DNA of 64,000 nucleotides, taken from Streptomyces endocoffeicus (GTDB lineage Bacteria > Actinomycetota > Actinomycetes > Streptomycetales > Streptomycetaceae). The notes beneath the pieces were generated by a model. That model was not told the origin of the DNA and searched no databases. It worked only from the letters and a program-made list of their open reading frames with translations. The position numbers were made by a program, and so were the translations under genes. Shown here piece by piece: positions 48,723 through 57,208 of the stretch (its first letter is position 1; every line of letters starts with the position of its first letter). The stretch spans positions 1,798,001 to 1,862,000 of the forward strand of contig NZ_JAERRG010000001.1 in the NCBI RefSeq assembly GCF_016741935.1, given 5' to 3'.

Positions 48723-49466
48723 TCAGCCCGCCAGCAGCTCCTCGCCCGCGTCGCCGAAGGTGAGCCGGCAGGTGTCGGCCCGGTACGTGGCCACGGCGAC
48801 GGCCGCGGTGCGGCCCTGGGCCACATAGCGGGTGGTCACGAGGAGGACGGGGGCGCCGGGCAGCCGGTCGAGCTCCTTGGCGTCGTCCGCGCGGGCCGAA
48901 CCGAGCTCCACGGTCTGCTCACGGCCCTCCAGCTCCAGCCGGCGCAGCTCGCGCAGCACGGCGCGGGCGCGGGCCAGCCCGCTGGGGGTGTCGATGGCGG
49001 CGAGGCCGGGGACGGACTCGGCCGGTACGTACATCAGCTCGGCGGCGAGCGGCTGGCCGTGGCTCATCCGGGTGCGGCGCACCCGGTGGACCGGGGTGTC
49101 GGGGTCGATCTCCAGCAGCCGGGCGACCTCGGCGGGCGGGGCCGCCTCGGTGCTGTCGACGGTCTGCCAGGTGTTCTCGCCGGAGGTGTCGGTCCAGCCA
49201 TGGGCGTAGTCCCCGACGGCCACGCCGACGCGGGGCGGGGCGACGGTGGTGCCGACACCGCGGCGGCGCTGCAGCCTGCCCTCCAGCTCGAGCTGCTCGA
49301 GGGCCTGTCGGAGGGTGGCGCGGGCGACGCCGAAGCGGGCGGCCAGCTCACGCTCGTTGGGCAGGATCTCGCCGACCGCGAACTCCGAGTCGAGTGCGTC
49401 GCTGAGCACGGTCTTCAGATGCCAGTACTTGGGCTCTGGCACCGATTCCAGCTGCGTGGTCCCCAC
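48723..49466 (-). CDS. GntR/UTRA-family regulator
   Basis: The 247-residue protein has a GntR winged helix (KYWHLKTVLSDALDSEFAVG, PNERELAARFGVARATLRQAL, GRLQRRRGVGTTVAPP) and a UTRA ligand domain. This is the layout of DasR, but the sequence is clearly not DasR. The GTG start has AGGGGGA upstream. Its promoter overlaps the palindrome TTGGTCAAGACCAA, whose TGGTC-N2-GACCA core equals that of the DasR site. The ligand is probably a sugar phosphate or similar metabolite. Confidence 0.9.
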   Translation of the reverse strand: MGTTQLESVPEPKYWHLKTVLSDALDSEFAVGEILPNERELAARFGVARATLRQALEQLELEGRLQRRRGVGTTVAPPRVGVAVGDYAHGWTDTSGENTWQTVDSTEAAPPAEVARLLEIDPDTPVHRVRRTRMSHGQPLAAELMYVPAESVPGLAAIDTPSGLARARAVLRELRRLELEGREQTVELGSARADDAKELDRLPGAPVLLVTTRYVAQGRTAAVAVATYRADTCRLTFGDAGEELLAG

Positions 49467-49557
49467 CCTGTCCCCCTTGATTCCGACGGCTGACGATCCC
49501 GCGCGCCTTCACAGTTATGCGCGCTTCTTTATTAAAGGTTGTTGCAGTATCAATGCG

Positions 49558-49586
49558 ACCATAAGGCGGCGTGCGTACTTGGTCAA
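49558..49586 (-). promoter_or_regulatory. Predicted promoter of the GntR gene
   Basis: On the minus strand TTGACC (49586-49581) and TATGGT (49563-49558) are exactly 17 bases apart. The -35 hexamer lies within the operator palindrome. Confidence 0.65.
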
Positions 49587-49592
49587 GACCAA
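49579..49592. promoter_or_regulatory. DasR-type operator between the GntR and SDR genes
   Basis: TTGGTCAAGACCAA is an inverted repeat with a two-base centre. Its TGGTC-N2-GACCA core matches the DasR consensus TGGTCTAGACCA except for the first central base. It overlaps the -35 of gntR and lies about 70 bases upstream of the SDR start, so a bound regulator could control both. Confidence 0.75.
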
Positions 49593-49661
49593 TCCCTGAC
49601 CGGTTATCGTCGGTGACCGTAGGAGCAGGATGCGTCACGGGGCGGGAGCTGAGCTGAGCTG

Positions 49662-50414
49662 ATGGGCATGGACCAGGTCACGGTGGTCACAGGGGGCAGT
49701 CGCGGCATCGGCGCGGCGGTTGCGGTGCGGCTCGCGCGCGCCGGACACAGCGTCGCGATCGGCTACGAGCACGCCCGGGACGCGGCGGAGCGGTGGGCGG
49801 CGGCGGTGCGTGCGGAGGGTGTGCGGTCGATGGCCATCCAGGCCGACACCAGCGACGCGGAACAGGTCGAGGCGATGTTCGACCGGGTGCGGGAGGAGTT
49901 GGGCCCGATCACCGGTCTGGTCAACAACGCCGGGATCACCGGCCCGTTGGGCCGCTTCACCGAGACCTCACCGGAGGTGATGCGCCGCGTCGTGGACGTC
50001 AATGTCACCGGGGCCCTGCTGTGCGCCCGTCGCGCGGCGCGCGAGATGTCCACGCGCCACGGCGGGCAGGGCGGCGCCATCGTCAACATCTCCTCCGGGG
50101 CGGCGACGACCGGCAGCCCCGGGGAGTATGTGCACTACGCGGCCAGTAAGGCGGCGGTCGACGCGATGACCGTCGGGCTGTCGAAGGAGCTGGCGGCGGA
50201 GGGGGTCCGGGTCAACTCGGTCCAGCCCGGAATGACGCTGACCGACATCCACGCGCGGATGGGCGACCCCGAGCGGCCGTGGCGCGTCCAGGGGCGGGTG
50301 CCGATGGGGCGGCCTGGCGAGCCGGAGGAGATCGCGGGCGCGGTGGCGTGGCTGCTGTCGCCGGAGGCGTCGTACACGACGGGGGCGGTGCTGCGGGTCG
50401 CGGGCGGGCTGTAG
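49662..50414 (+). CDS. SDR-family oxidoreductase
   Basis: The 250-residue protein is a classical SDR: VTVVTGGSRGIGAAVA (cofactor), LVNNAGITGP, Ser in VNISSGAA, and the YAASK catalytic pair. It is closest in pattern to FabG-like 3-oxoacyl or sugar dehydrogenases. The start is uncertain between ATG 49662 and ATG 49668; neither has a good site. It is divergent from a GntR gene, which probably regulates it. Confidence 0.9.
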   Translation: MGMDQVTVVTGGSRGIGAAVAVRLARAGHSVAIGYEHARDAAERWAAAVRAEGVRSMAIQADTSDAEQVEAMFDRVREELGPITGLVNNAGITGPLGRFTETSPEVMRRVVDVNVTGALLCARRAAREMSTRHGGQGGAIVNISSGAATTGSPGEYVHYAASKAAVDAMTVGLSKELAAEGVRVNSVQPGMTLTDIHARMGDPERPWRVQGRVPMGRPGEPEEIAGAVAWLLSPEASYTTGAVLRVAGGL

Positions 50415-50478
50415 CGGCGTTCGCGGTCGGCGGCGTACGGGGGGCGGCGGCGTACACGGTCGGCGTTCGCGGTCGGCG
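50415..50478. repeat. 18-base direct repeat after the SDR gene
   Basis: CGGCGTTCGCGGTCGGCG occurs at 50415-50432 and at 50461-50478, with further partial copies of GCGGTCGGCG to 50495. It fills the gap before the alpha/beta hydrolase gene. No hairpin or function is evident. Confidence 0.75.
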
Positions 50479-50618
50479 TGCGCGGTCGGCGGCGTGCGGT
50501 TGCGCGGGCATCGGCCAACGGCCAACGGCATCGGGTCTACCCTCCGGTAACTCTTGCTGACATGCTGTCTCATACGCCGTGTGCGCCTGCCGGAACGCCG
50601 ATCGTGAGGAGCCACCCG

Positions 50619-51449
50619 ATGCCCGCGTCCCTCTCCTTCTCCGTCGCCACCCCCGGCGGCCCCCGCACCGCCCGGGTCGTCCACGAACGGCGCGGCGCGG
50701 GGCGGCCGTTGGTGCTGCTGCACGGCATCGGCCACCACTGGCAGGCATGGGAGCCGGTGCTGGACATCCTCGCCGCCGACCGCGATGTGATCGCCGTGGA
50801 TCTGCCCGGCTTCGGGGCGTCGGACGCGCTCCCGGACGGCATCCCCTACGACCTCGACGGCGTCATACCCGTGCTCGACGCGCTCTTCGAGGCCCTCGGC
50901 GTCAAGCGCCCGGACGTGGCCGGGAACTCGCTCGGCGGGCTGATCGCCCTGGAGCTGGGCCGGCTCGGACTCGTCCGGTCCGTCACGGCGCTGTCCCCGG
51001 CCCGGTTCTGGACCGAGGCCGAGCGCCGCTACGCCTTCGGTGTGCTGTCCGTGATGCGGGCCGGGGCGCGGGCGCTGCCGCCGCCGATGGTGGCGTGGCT
51101 GGCCCGCGGCGCTGCCGGACGGGCCGCCCTGACCGGCGCCATCTACGCCCGGCCCACGCGGCGTTCACCGGACGCCGTCGTCGCCGAGACGCGGGCGCTG
51201 CGCGAGGCGGTCGGCTTCGGCGCCACGCTGGCCGCCGGGAGCTCCGGGCTGTTCACGCACGACATCCCCGATGTCCCGGTCACCATCGCCTGGGGCTCGC
51301 GCGACCGGCTGATGCCGTGCCGCCAGGGCGTCCGCGCCAAGCAGGTGATCCCCGGCGCCCGGCTGGTCCGCCTCCCCGGCTGCGGCCATGTGCCCATGAA
51401 CGACGATCCCGCGCTGGTCGCCCGCGTCATCCTGGACGGCAGCCGCTGA
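50619..51449 (+). CDS. Alpha/beta hydrolase
   Basis: The 276-residue protein has the oxyanion HG motif in LVLLHGIGHHWQAW, the nucleophile elbow AGNSLGGLIAL, an acid in WGSRDRLMP, and the histidine in LPGCGHVPM. It lacks a signal peptide. It may be an esterase, lactonase or similar. ATG 50619 is eight bases from GAGGAG. Confidence 0.88.
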   Translation: MPASLSFSVATPGGPRTARVVHERRGAGRPLVLLHGIGHHWQAWEPVLDILAADRDVIAVDLPGFGASDALPDGIPYDLDGVIPVLDALFEALGVKRPDVAGNSLGGLIALELGRLGLVRSVTALSPARFWTEAERRYAFGVLSVMRAGARALPPPMVAWLARGAAGRAALTGAIYARPTRRSPDAVVAETRALREAVGFGATLAAGSSGLFTHDIPDVPVTIAWGSRDRLMPCRQGVRAKQVIPGARLVRLPGCGHVPMNDDPALVARVILDGSR

Positions 51450-51539
51450 CCGCCCCGCCCGGCTCCGTGCATCACCCTCCGTACATCACCCTCCGTACCG
51501 CACACGTCCGGGGTCTTTACTCCGGGTGGTCGCGCCGTT

Positions 51540-51561
51540 GTTCACTGGGCGTTCGTAAGAG
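51540..51561 (+). promoter_or_regulatory. PHO box upstream of phoD
   Basis: Two consecutive 11-base units, GTTCACTGGGC and GTTCGTAAGAG, match the Streptomyces PhoP direct-repeat pattern, the first at about 9 of 11 positions and the second at about 7. They lie 62 bases before the phoD start and suggest induction at low phosphate. Confidence 0.7.
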
Positions 51562-51623
51562 CGGCATCTTGCACCGATAGCAAACACAGGAGCACAGCGG
51601 TTCTACGAGCGACGGAGGGCACC

Positions 51624-53219
51624 ATGGGGCGGGAATCGGGCAGAGGGATCGGACGGCGCACGGTATTGCAGGGATCGGCGGCCGCCTCGGCGGCGATCGC
51701 GGTGCCCACCGTGGCATCGGCCGCCGCGTCGGCCGCGTCCGGCGGCGCGCCCGCTCAGGCGCTGTCGGGGCGTCCGAGCGCCCAGTGGGGCGTGCAGGTG
51801 GGCGATGTGACGGCGTCGTCAGGGCTGGTGTGGGTCCGCTCCGACCGTCCGGCCCGGATGATCGTGGAGACCTCCGCGACCGAGTCCTTCGCGCGGGCCA
51901 AGCGCTGGCACGGCCCGCTGGTCGGCCCGGGCACCGACTTCACCGGGCGCACCGCGCTGCACGGCCTGCCCGCCGGGAGCCAGGTGCACTACCGGGTGCT
52001 GCTGGCCGACCCGGAGGACCCGCGCCGCACGAGTGAGCCGGTGCACGGCACGTTCCGCACGGTTCCCGAGCGCCGTAAGGGCGTGCGTTTCGTCTGGTCG
52101 GGCGATCTGGCGGGCCAGGGCTGGGGCATCAACCCGGACCACGGCGGCTACCGCATCTTCGAGGAGATGCGCCGCCGCGAGCCGGACTTCTTCCTGTGCA
52201 GCGGCGACAACATCTACGCGGACGGCCCGATGACGGAGAGCGTCAAGCTGCCCGACGGCTCCACCTGGCGCAACCTCATCACCCCGGAGAAGACCAAGGT
52301 CGCCGAGACGCTGGACGAGTACCGCGGCAACTTCCGGTACAACCTGCTCGACCCCGCCCTGCGCCGGTTCCACGCCGAGGTGCCGACCATCACCCAGTGG
52401 GACGACCACGAGGTGCTCAACAACTGGTACCCGGGCGAGATCCTGGTCGACGACCGCTACACCGAGAAGAACGTCAACGTGCTGGCGGCCCGCGCGCGCC
52501 GGGCGTTCGCCGAGTACTTCCCGATCAGCACGCTGCGCCCGGACGCGAGCGGCCGGGTCTACCGGGTCCAGCACCAGGGCCCGCTGCTGGACGTGTTCGT
52601 GCTGGACTGCCGTACGTACCGCGACCCCAACTCGCCGAACCGCCAGCCGGAGGACGCCCAGGGCATCCTCGGCGCCGAGCAGCTGGCGTGGCTCAAGCGC
52701 GAGCTGTCGCGGTCGCGCGCGGTGTGGAAGGTCATCGCCTGCGACATGCCGCTGGGCCTGGTGGTCCCGGACGGGACCACCGACTTCGAGGCCGTCGCGC
52801 AGGGCGACCCGGGCGCCCCGCTCGGCCGTGAGCTCCAGATGGCCGACCTGCTGCGGCACATCAAGCACCAGAAGATCACCGGCACGGTGTGGCTGACGGC
52901 GGACGTCCACTACACCTCGGCGCAGCACTACGACCCGTCGCGGGCGGCGTTCAAGGACTTCGCGCCGTTCTGGGAGTTCGTCTCCGGTCCGCTGAACGCG
53001 GGCGCCTTCCCGGCGGTCAAGCTGGACGGCACGTTCGGCCCCGAGCAGCCCTTCGTCAAGGCGCCGACGGTGGCGAACGTCTCGCCCGCCGAGGGCTTCC
53101 AGTTCTACGGCGAGGTGGACATCGACGGCGACAGCGCCGAGATGACCGTCCGGCTGCGCGAGGACGGCGGCAAGGTGCTGTTCACCAAGGTGCTGCGGCC
53201 GGGTCTGGTCGGCCAGTAG
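51624..53219 (+). CDS. phoD: Tat-exported alkaline phosphatase D
   Basis: The 531-residue protein has a Tat signal (GIGRRTVLQG followed by an Ala-rich core) and the PhoD metallophosphatase fold. Metal-site segments are FVWSGDLAGQG, FFLCSGDNIYADG, QWDDHEVLNN, and WLTADVHYTSA. PhoD uses Fe and Ca to hydrolyse phosphomono- and diesters outside the cell. The upstream PHO box fits PhoR-PhoP control. Length is normal for the family. Confidence 0.94.
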   Translation: MGRESGRGIGRRTVLQGSAAASAAIAVPTVASAAASAASGGAPAQALSGRPSAQWGVQVGDVTASSGLVWVRSDRPARMIVETSATESFARAKRWHGPLVGPGTDFTGRTALHGLPAGSQVHYRVLLADPEDPRRTSEPVHGTFRTVPERRKGVRFVWSGDLAGQGWGINPDHGGYRIFEEMRRREPDFFLCSGDNIYADGPMTESVKLPDGSTWRNLITPEKTKVAETLDEYRGNFRYNLLDPALRRFHAEVPTITQWDDHEVLNNWYPGEILVDDRYTEKNVNVLAARARRAFAEYFPISTLRPDASGRVYRVQHQGPLLDVFVLDCRTYRDPNSPNRQPEDAQGILGAEQLAWLKRELSRSRAVWKVIACDMPLGLVVPDGTTDFEAVAQGDPGAPLGRELQMADLLRHIKHQKITGTVWLTADVHYTSAQHYDPSRAAFKDFAPFWEFVSGPLNAGAFPAVKLDGTFGPEQPFVKAPTVANVSPAEGFQFYGEVDIDGDSAEMTVRLREDGGKVLFTKVLRPGLVGQ

Positions 53220-53262
53220 CCGCGGTGTGCGGTGCGCGGCCCCGTACGGTACGCCGACGGGA

Positions 53263-53317
53263 CCGCGCACCGTAAGGCCGCCGCGTTCCCGCGCCGCGCA
53301 CCGTAAGGCCGCCGCGT
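53263..53317. repeat. 24-base direct repeat before the DUF1990 gene
   Basis: Two copies (53263-53286 and 53294-53317) share CCGCGCACCGTAAGGCCGCC and the following CGCGT. They lie between the phoD stop and the DUF1990 start. No function is evident. Confidence 0.85.
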
Positions 53318-53328
53318 ACCGTACGGGC

Positions 53329-53862
53329 ATGGGATCCAGCGACGCCCCCGGCCCGGCCTCCCGGCTCACCTATCCGGAGGTGGGCGCCACCCGGCGGTGG
53401 CCGCTGCCGTCCGGCTATCGCCATCTGCGGGTGCGGACCCGGGTCGGCCACGGGCGGGCCACGTTCGAGGCGGCCGGGCGGGCGGTGATGGACTGGCGGA
53501 TGCACCGTGCGGTGGGGGTGTCGATCCGCGCCGCGGATCCGGTCGCCACGCCGGGGCGGCCGGTTGTGGTGGGCCTGGGGGTCGGGCGGCTGCGGCTGCG
53601 CGCGCCGTGCGAGGTGGTGTGGACGGTCGCGGAGGAGTCGCGGACCGGCTTCGCGTACGGCACGCTGCCCGGCCATCCGGAGCGGGGCGAGGAGTCGTTC
53701 GTGGTGGAGCTGGAACCGGATGGCTCAGTGGTACTGACGGTGACGGCGTTCAGCCGTTCGGAGTCCTGGTTCGGCCGGGCCGGAGGGCCGCTGGTGCCGC
53801 TCTTCCAGCGGGCGTACGCACGGCGGTGCGGCAGAGTACTGCGCAGGTGGGCGGTAGGGTGA
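53329..53862 (+). CDS. DUF1990 (UPF0548) protein
   Basis: The 177-residue protein matches the DUF1990 pattern: LTYPEVGATR at the start, GYRHLRVRTRVGHGRATFEAA, VMDWRMHRAVGV, and a late FAYGTLPGHPERGEESF. I chose ATG 53329, which gives the usual length; upstream in-frame sequence is made of the direct repeats and is not coding. Function is unknown. Confidence 0.87.
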   Translation: MGSSDAPGPASRLTYPEVGATRRWPLPSGYRHLRVRTRVGHGRATFEAAGRAVMDWRMHRAVGVSIRAADPVATPGRPVVVGLGVGRLRLRAPCEVVWTVAEESRTGFAYGTLPGHPERGEESFVVELEPDGSVVLTVTAFSRSESWFGRAGGPLVPLFQRAYARRCGRVLRRWAVG

Positions 53863-53910
53863 CGGAACCTCAGGCTTCAACCTTTTGATTTCGGACAAAA
53901 TAAGCTTCTG

Positions 53911-53959
53911 TTACCAGATGCGCCCTTAACCCATAGGTCACAGTCTGTTCGTGATCACG
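53911..53959 (+). promoter_or_regulatory. Promoter and palindrome before the ACT-GNAT gene
   Basis: TTACCA (53911-53916) and TAGGTC (53934-53939) are 17 bases apart in a rather AT-rich stretch. A perfect palindrome CGTGATCACG follows at 53950-53959, where a repressor could block transcription. Confidence 0.45.
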
Positions 53960-53985
53960 CAACACCTTTGCGCGAGGGTGTTTGT

Positions 53986-55293
53986 ATGACATTCCGAGCG
54001 ACCCCCGAGCCCCCTCACCGGCACCGCCCCCGCTGGCGGCACGATCTGGTCGCATGGTGGTCACGGCGCCAGGGCCACGCACCGCCGGACAGCTCACGCT
54101 CGCCCGCGGCCGACGCCCACCCCGCCCACGCCGCGGGCGCCCCGGAGACCACAGCCCCGAAGACCACAGCCCCGGAGACCACGGCCCCCGAGCCCACCAC
54201 GCTGTGGCGGATGCGCACGACCGTACGGGACGAGCCAGGCGCCCTTGCCGCGCTGTGCGCGGCGCTGGCCGGGCACCGGGTCGACATCCTGGCCCTGCAG
54301 ACCCATCCGCTGACGGACGGCACGGTGGACGAGTTCCTGCTGCGCGCGCCCGAGGCCCTGCCGTCCGACGGGCTGACCGACGCCGTCGCCGTCGCGGGCG
54401 GCCGTGACACCTGGGTCGAGCGGGCCGATACCCACGACCTGGTGGACGCGCCGACCCGGGCGCTGACCCTGGCCACCCGCACCGCCCTGGACGCCGCCGA
54501 ACTCCCGCTCGCCCTACGCCAGTTGTTCGGCCGCTGCACCATCCACTCCGTTCCCGCCAAGTCCCTCAGCGGACGGTCCCTGGACAGCACACCGCCCGCC
54601 GAAGGTGTCCTGGAGGAGACCGTGATGCGGCTGCGCGACCCGTCCGGCGGCGCGATCATCATCGAGCGGCCGTATCTGCCGTTCACCCCGACCGAGTTCG
54701 CCCGGGCCCGCGCGCTGGTCGAGCTGGACGCCCGGCTCGGCCCGCGGATCCCGCACGACGGCGATGTGCTGACGCTGCCCGAGGGCAACGCCATCACCGT
54801 ACGCCGCGCCGACACCGGCGACCTGGCCGCCGCCCGCGAGATGCACGCCCGCTGCTCCTCCGGCACGCTCGGGCAGCGCTACCACGGGCCGGTCGGCGAC
54901 GCCGACCGTTACCTCGCCCATCTGCTGAGCCCCCGCTTCGGCCGCACCCTGGCCGCGTACACCGCCTCCGGGCGGCTGGTGGCCCTCGGCCATCTGCTCT
55001 GGGACGGGGACGAGACCGAGGTCGCACTGATCGTCGAGGACGAGTGGCAGCGCCGCGGCGTCGGCGGGGAGCTGCTGCGGCGGCTGGTGGCGATGGCCGC
55101 CGAGACCGGCTGCGGATGCGTCTACGCCGTCACTCAGTCGGCCAACACCGGCATGGTCGCCGCGATGCGCGCCCTCGAACTGCCGCTGGACTACCAGATC
55201 GAGCAGGGCACGCTGGTGATCAGCGCCCGCCTCGACCCGGCGCCGGCACCCGAGCCGGCCCTTCCGCTGCCGGTCCCGCCGCACGCGCACTGA
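53986..55293 (+). CDS. ACT-domain and GNAT acetyltransferase fusion
   Basis: The 435-residue protein has a disordered N-terminus with ETTAPKTTAP-type repeats (residues 54-72). An ACT-like segment follows (TVRDEPGALAALCAALAGHRVDI, about 74-150). A GNAT domain occupies about 265-415 (VRRADTGDLAAAREMHA; LIVEDEWQRRGVGGELLRRLV; TQSANTGMVAAMRAL). ACT domains bind amino acids, so acetylation may be amino-acid controlled, as reported for some actinobacterial lysine acetyltransferases. The target is unknown. ATG 53986 has GAGGG seven bases upstream. The 3' end overlaps a convergent gene by 74 bases. Confidence 0.85.
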   Translation: MTFRATPEPPHRHRPRWRHDLVAWWSRRQGHAPPDSSRSPAADAHPAHAAGAPETTAPKTTAPETTAPEPTTLWRMRTTVRDEPGALAALCAALAGHRVDILALQTHPLTDGTVDEFLLRAPEALPSDGLTDAVAVAGGRDTWVERADTHDLVDAPTRALTLATRTALDAAELPLALRQLFGRCTIHSVPAKSLSGRSLDSTPPAEGVLEETVMRLRDPSGGAIIIERPYLPFTPTEFARARALVELDARLGPRIPHDGDVLTLPEGNAITVRRADTGDLAAAREMHARCSSGTLGQRYHGPVGDADRYLAHLLSPRFGRTLAAYTASGRLVALGHLLWDGDETEVALIVEDEWQRRGVGGELLRRLVAMAAETGCGCVYAVTQSANTGMVAAMRALELPLDYQIEQGTLVISARLDPAPAPEPALPLPVPPHAH

Positions 55294-56581
55294 GCCCGAC
55301 CGGGGCCCCGTGCCCCGCCCGGCGGGCGTCGCGCCCCGCCGGGCCGCCGTCGAGCGCCGCCGGGCCGCCGTCGAGCGCCCGGTCCAGATCGCGCCACAGG
55401 TCCGCCGCGTCCTCGAGCCCGACCGACATCCGCAGCAGCCGGTCGCCGATCCCCGAGGAGCGGCGGTCCCCCTCGGCCACGATGCGGTGGCTGATGGAGG
55501 CCGGGTGCTGGATGAGGGTGTCCACGCTGCCCAGGCTCACCGCCGGGGTGATCAGCCGCACCCCGGCGATCACCTCGTGCGGATCGCCGTGGGGCTCGAA
55601 GGCCACCATCGCCCCGCCGATCCGGGGATAGTGGACGCGGGCCACCCGTGGGTCGCCGGCCAGCCGCCGGGCCAGCTCGGCCGCGGTCGCCGACGCGGCC
55701 CGCATCCGTACCGGCAGCGTGGACAGCCCGCGCAGCAGCAGATATCCGGCGAGCGGATGCAGCACCCCGCCGGTGGCGAACCGCACCTGGCGCAGCACCC
55801 GGGCGAACTCCTCGTCGCAGGCCACCACGCCGCCCATCACATCGCCGTGGCCGCCGAGGTACTTGGTGGCGCTGTGCAGGACGAGGCTCGCGCCCCGCTC
55901 GGCGGGGCGCTGCAGCACCGGGGTGGCGAAGGTGTTGTCCGCGAGCAGCGGGACCGTGCCGCAGGAGTGGGCGACGGCCCGCAGATCGAGTTCGGCGAGC
56001 GTCGGATTGGCCGGGGTCTCCACCATGACCAGGCCGGTGTCGGGGCGGATCGCGTCCGCGATGCCGGCCGGGTCCACCCAGGTGACCTCGGTGCCCAGCA
56101 GCCCGGTGTCCAGCAGATGGTCGCTGCATCCGTACAGCGGGCGGACCGCCACCACATGCCGCGGCCCCTGGGCCCCGCGCGCCAGCAGACACGCGCTGAG
56201 CGCCGCCATGCCACTGGCGAACGCGACCGCGCTCTCGGTGCCCTCCAGCCGGGCCAGGGCGGTCTCGAAGCGGGCCACGGTGGGGTTGTCCAGGCGGGCG
56301 TAGACCGGCGGGCCGTCCGGCCGGGCGCCGGTGGCGGCGAACGCGTCGATCCTGGCGGCCTCCTGGCGGCTGTCGTACGAGGGATAGGTCGTCGACAGAT
56401 CCAGGGGTACGGCGTGCAGGCCCATCCCCGGGAGGTCCTCGCGCCCGGCGTGGACGGCCTCGGTGGCGAACGCGTGCCGTGCGGCGGCTTCGCCGCGCGA
56501 GCCCTGTGCGCCCGGCGCGGTCTCCGTGCCCCGTATGGTTCCCGTGCTCCCTGCGCTCTCCGTGCTCTGCCTGATGTCCAT
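55220..56581 (-). CDS. PLP-dependent trans-sulfuration enzyme (cystathionine/methionine gamma-lyase family)
   Basis: The 453-residue protein has the Cys/Met-metabolism PLP fold: ATEAVHAGREDLPG, STTYPSYDS, YARLDNPTVARFE, LADNTFATP, and the PLP lysine in HSATKYLGGHGDVMGG. It could act as a gamma-lyase or gamma-synthase on cystathionine, methionine or a related substrate. The tail of about 50 residues after the family end is Gly/Ala/Pro rich, with a DGGPA duplication, and runs 74 bases into the opposite-strand GNAT gene. It is divergent from an Lrp-type regulator, the usual controller of such genes. Confidence 0.9.
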   Translation of the reverse strand: MDIRQSTESAGSTGTIRGTETAPGAQGSRGEAAARHAFATEAVHAGREDLPGMGLHAVPLDLSTTYPSYDSRQEAARIDAFAATGARPDGPPVYARLDNPTVARFETALARLEGTESAVAFASGMAALSACLLARGAQGPRHVVAVRPLYGCSDHLLDTGLLGTEVTWVDPAGIADAIRPDTGLVMVETPANPTLAELDLRAVAHSCGTVPLLADNTFATPVLQRPAERGASLVLHSATKYLGGHGDVMGGVVACDEEFARVLRQVRFATGGVLHPLAGYLLLRGLSTLPVRMRAASATAAELARRLAGDPRVARVHYPRIGGAMVAFEPHGDPHEVIAGVRLITPAVSLGSVDTLIQHPASISHRIVAEGDRRSSGIGDRLLRMSVGLEDAADLWRDLDRALDGGPAALDGGPAGRDARRAGHGAPVGLSARAAGPAAEGPARVPAPGRGGR

Positions 56582-56640
56582 GTGTGAAGGGTGAACAACC
56601 ACCGGGCTCTCGCAGCCGATGTCCGTGTTACGTTCGGCCG

Positions 56641-57135
56641 ATGGCCGAAACCGTCGCTCTCGATCCGGTGGATCTTCAGATTCTGCGGCTGCTGCAGAAC
56701 GACGCCCGGACCACCTACCGCGATCTGGCCGCCCAGGTCGGTGTGGCGCCCTCGACCTGTCTGGACCGAGTGGCCCGGCTGCGCCGCTCCGGGGTGATTC
56801 TCGGCCATGAACTCCGCCTGGACCCAACCAAGCTGGGGCGCGGTCTCGAGGCCCTGCTCTCGGTGCAGCTGCGGCCCCACCGCAGGGAGCTGGTCGGCCC
56901 GTTCGTGGAGCGGATCCGGGCGCTGCCCGAGTCCCGGGCGCTGTTCCACCTGGCCGGACCGGACGACTATCTGGTGCACGTGGCGGTGGCCGACACCGCG
57001 GATCTCCAGCGGCTGGTGCTGGACGAGTTCACCTCGCGCCGCGAGGTGGCCCGGGTCGAGACCCGGCTGATCTTCCAGCAGTGGAGCTGCGGCCCGCTGC
57101 TGCCGCCCGCCCGGGACGGCTCGGCAACCTCGTAG
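56641..57135 (+). CDS. Lrp/AsnC-family regulator
   Basis: The 164-residue protein has the AsnC HTH (LDPVDLQILRLLQNDARTTY, LAAQVGVAPSTCLDRVARLR) and an RAM ligand domain (LFHLAGPDDYLVHVAVADTADL). It probably senses an amino acid and regulates the divergent PLP enzyme gene, 59 bases away. ATG 56641 gives the normal family length. Confidence 0.93.
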   Translation: MAETVALDPVDLQILRLLQNDARTTYRDLAAQVGVAPSTCLDRVARLRRSGVILGHELRLDPTKLGRGLEALLSVQLRPHRRELVGPFVERIRALPESRALFHLAGPDDYLVHVAVADTADLQRLVLDEFTSRREVARVETRLIFQQWSCGPLLPPARDGSATS

Positions 57136-57208
57136 CACACCCGTGCTCCCATGCGTCACACCCCCGTGGTGCTGACGCCACACCCCGGAACGTACGAGGA
57201 TGGGCCGC

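Noticed and set aside
53870..54097. Possible 75-residue minus-strand gene upstream of the ACT-GNAT gene
   Set aside because: It runs antisense over the AT-rich promoter region and the disordered N-terminus of the real gene, has no ribosome binding site and no recognisable pattern.
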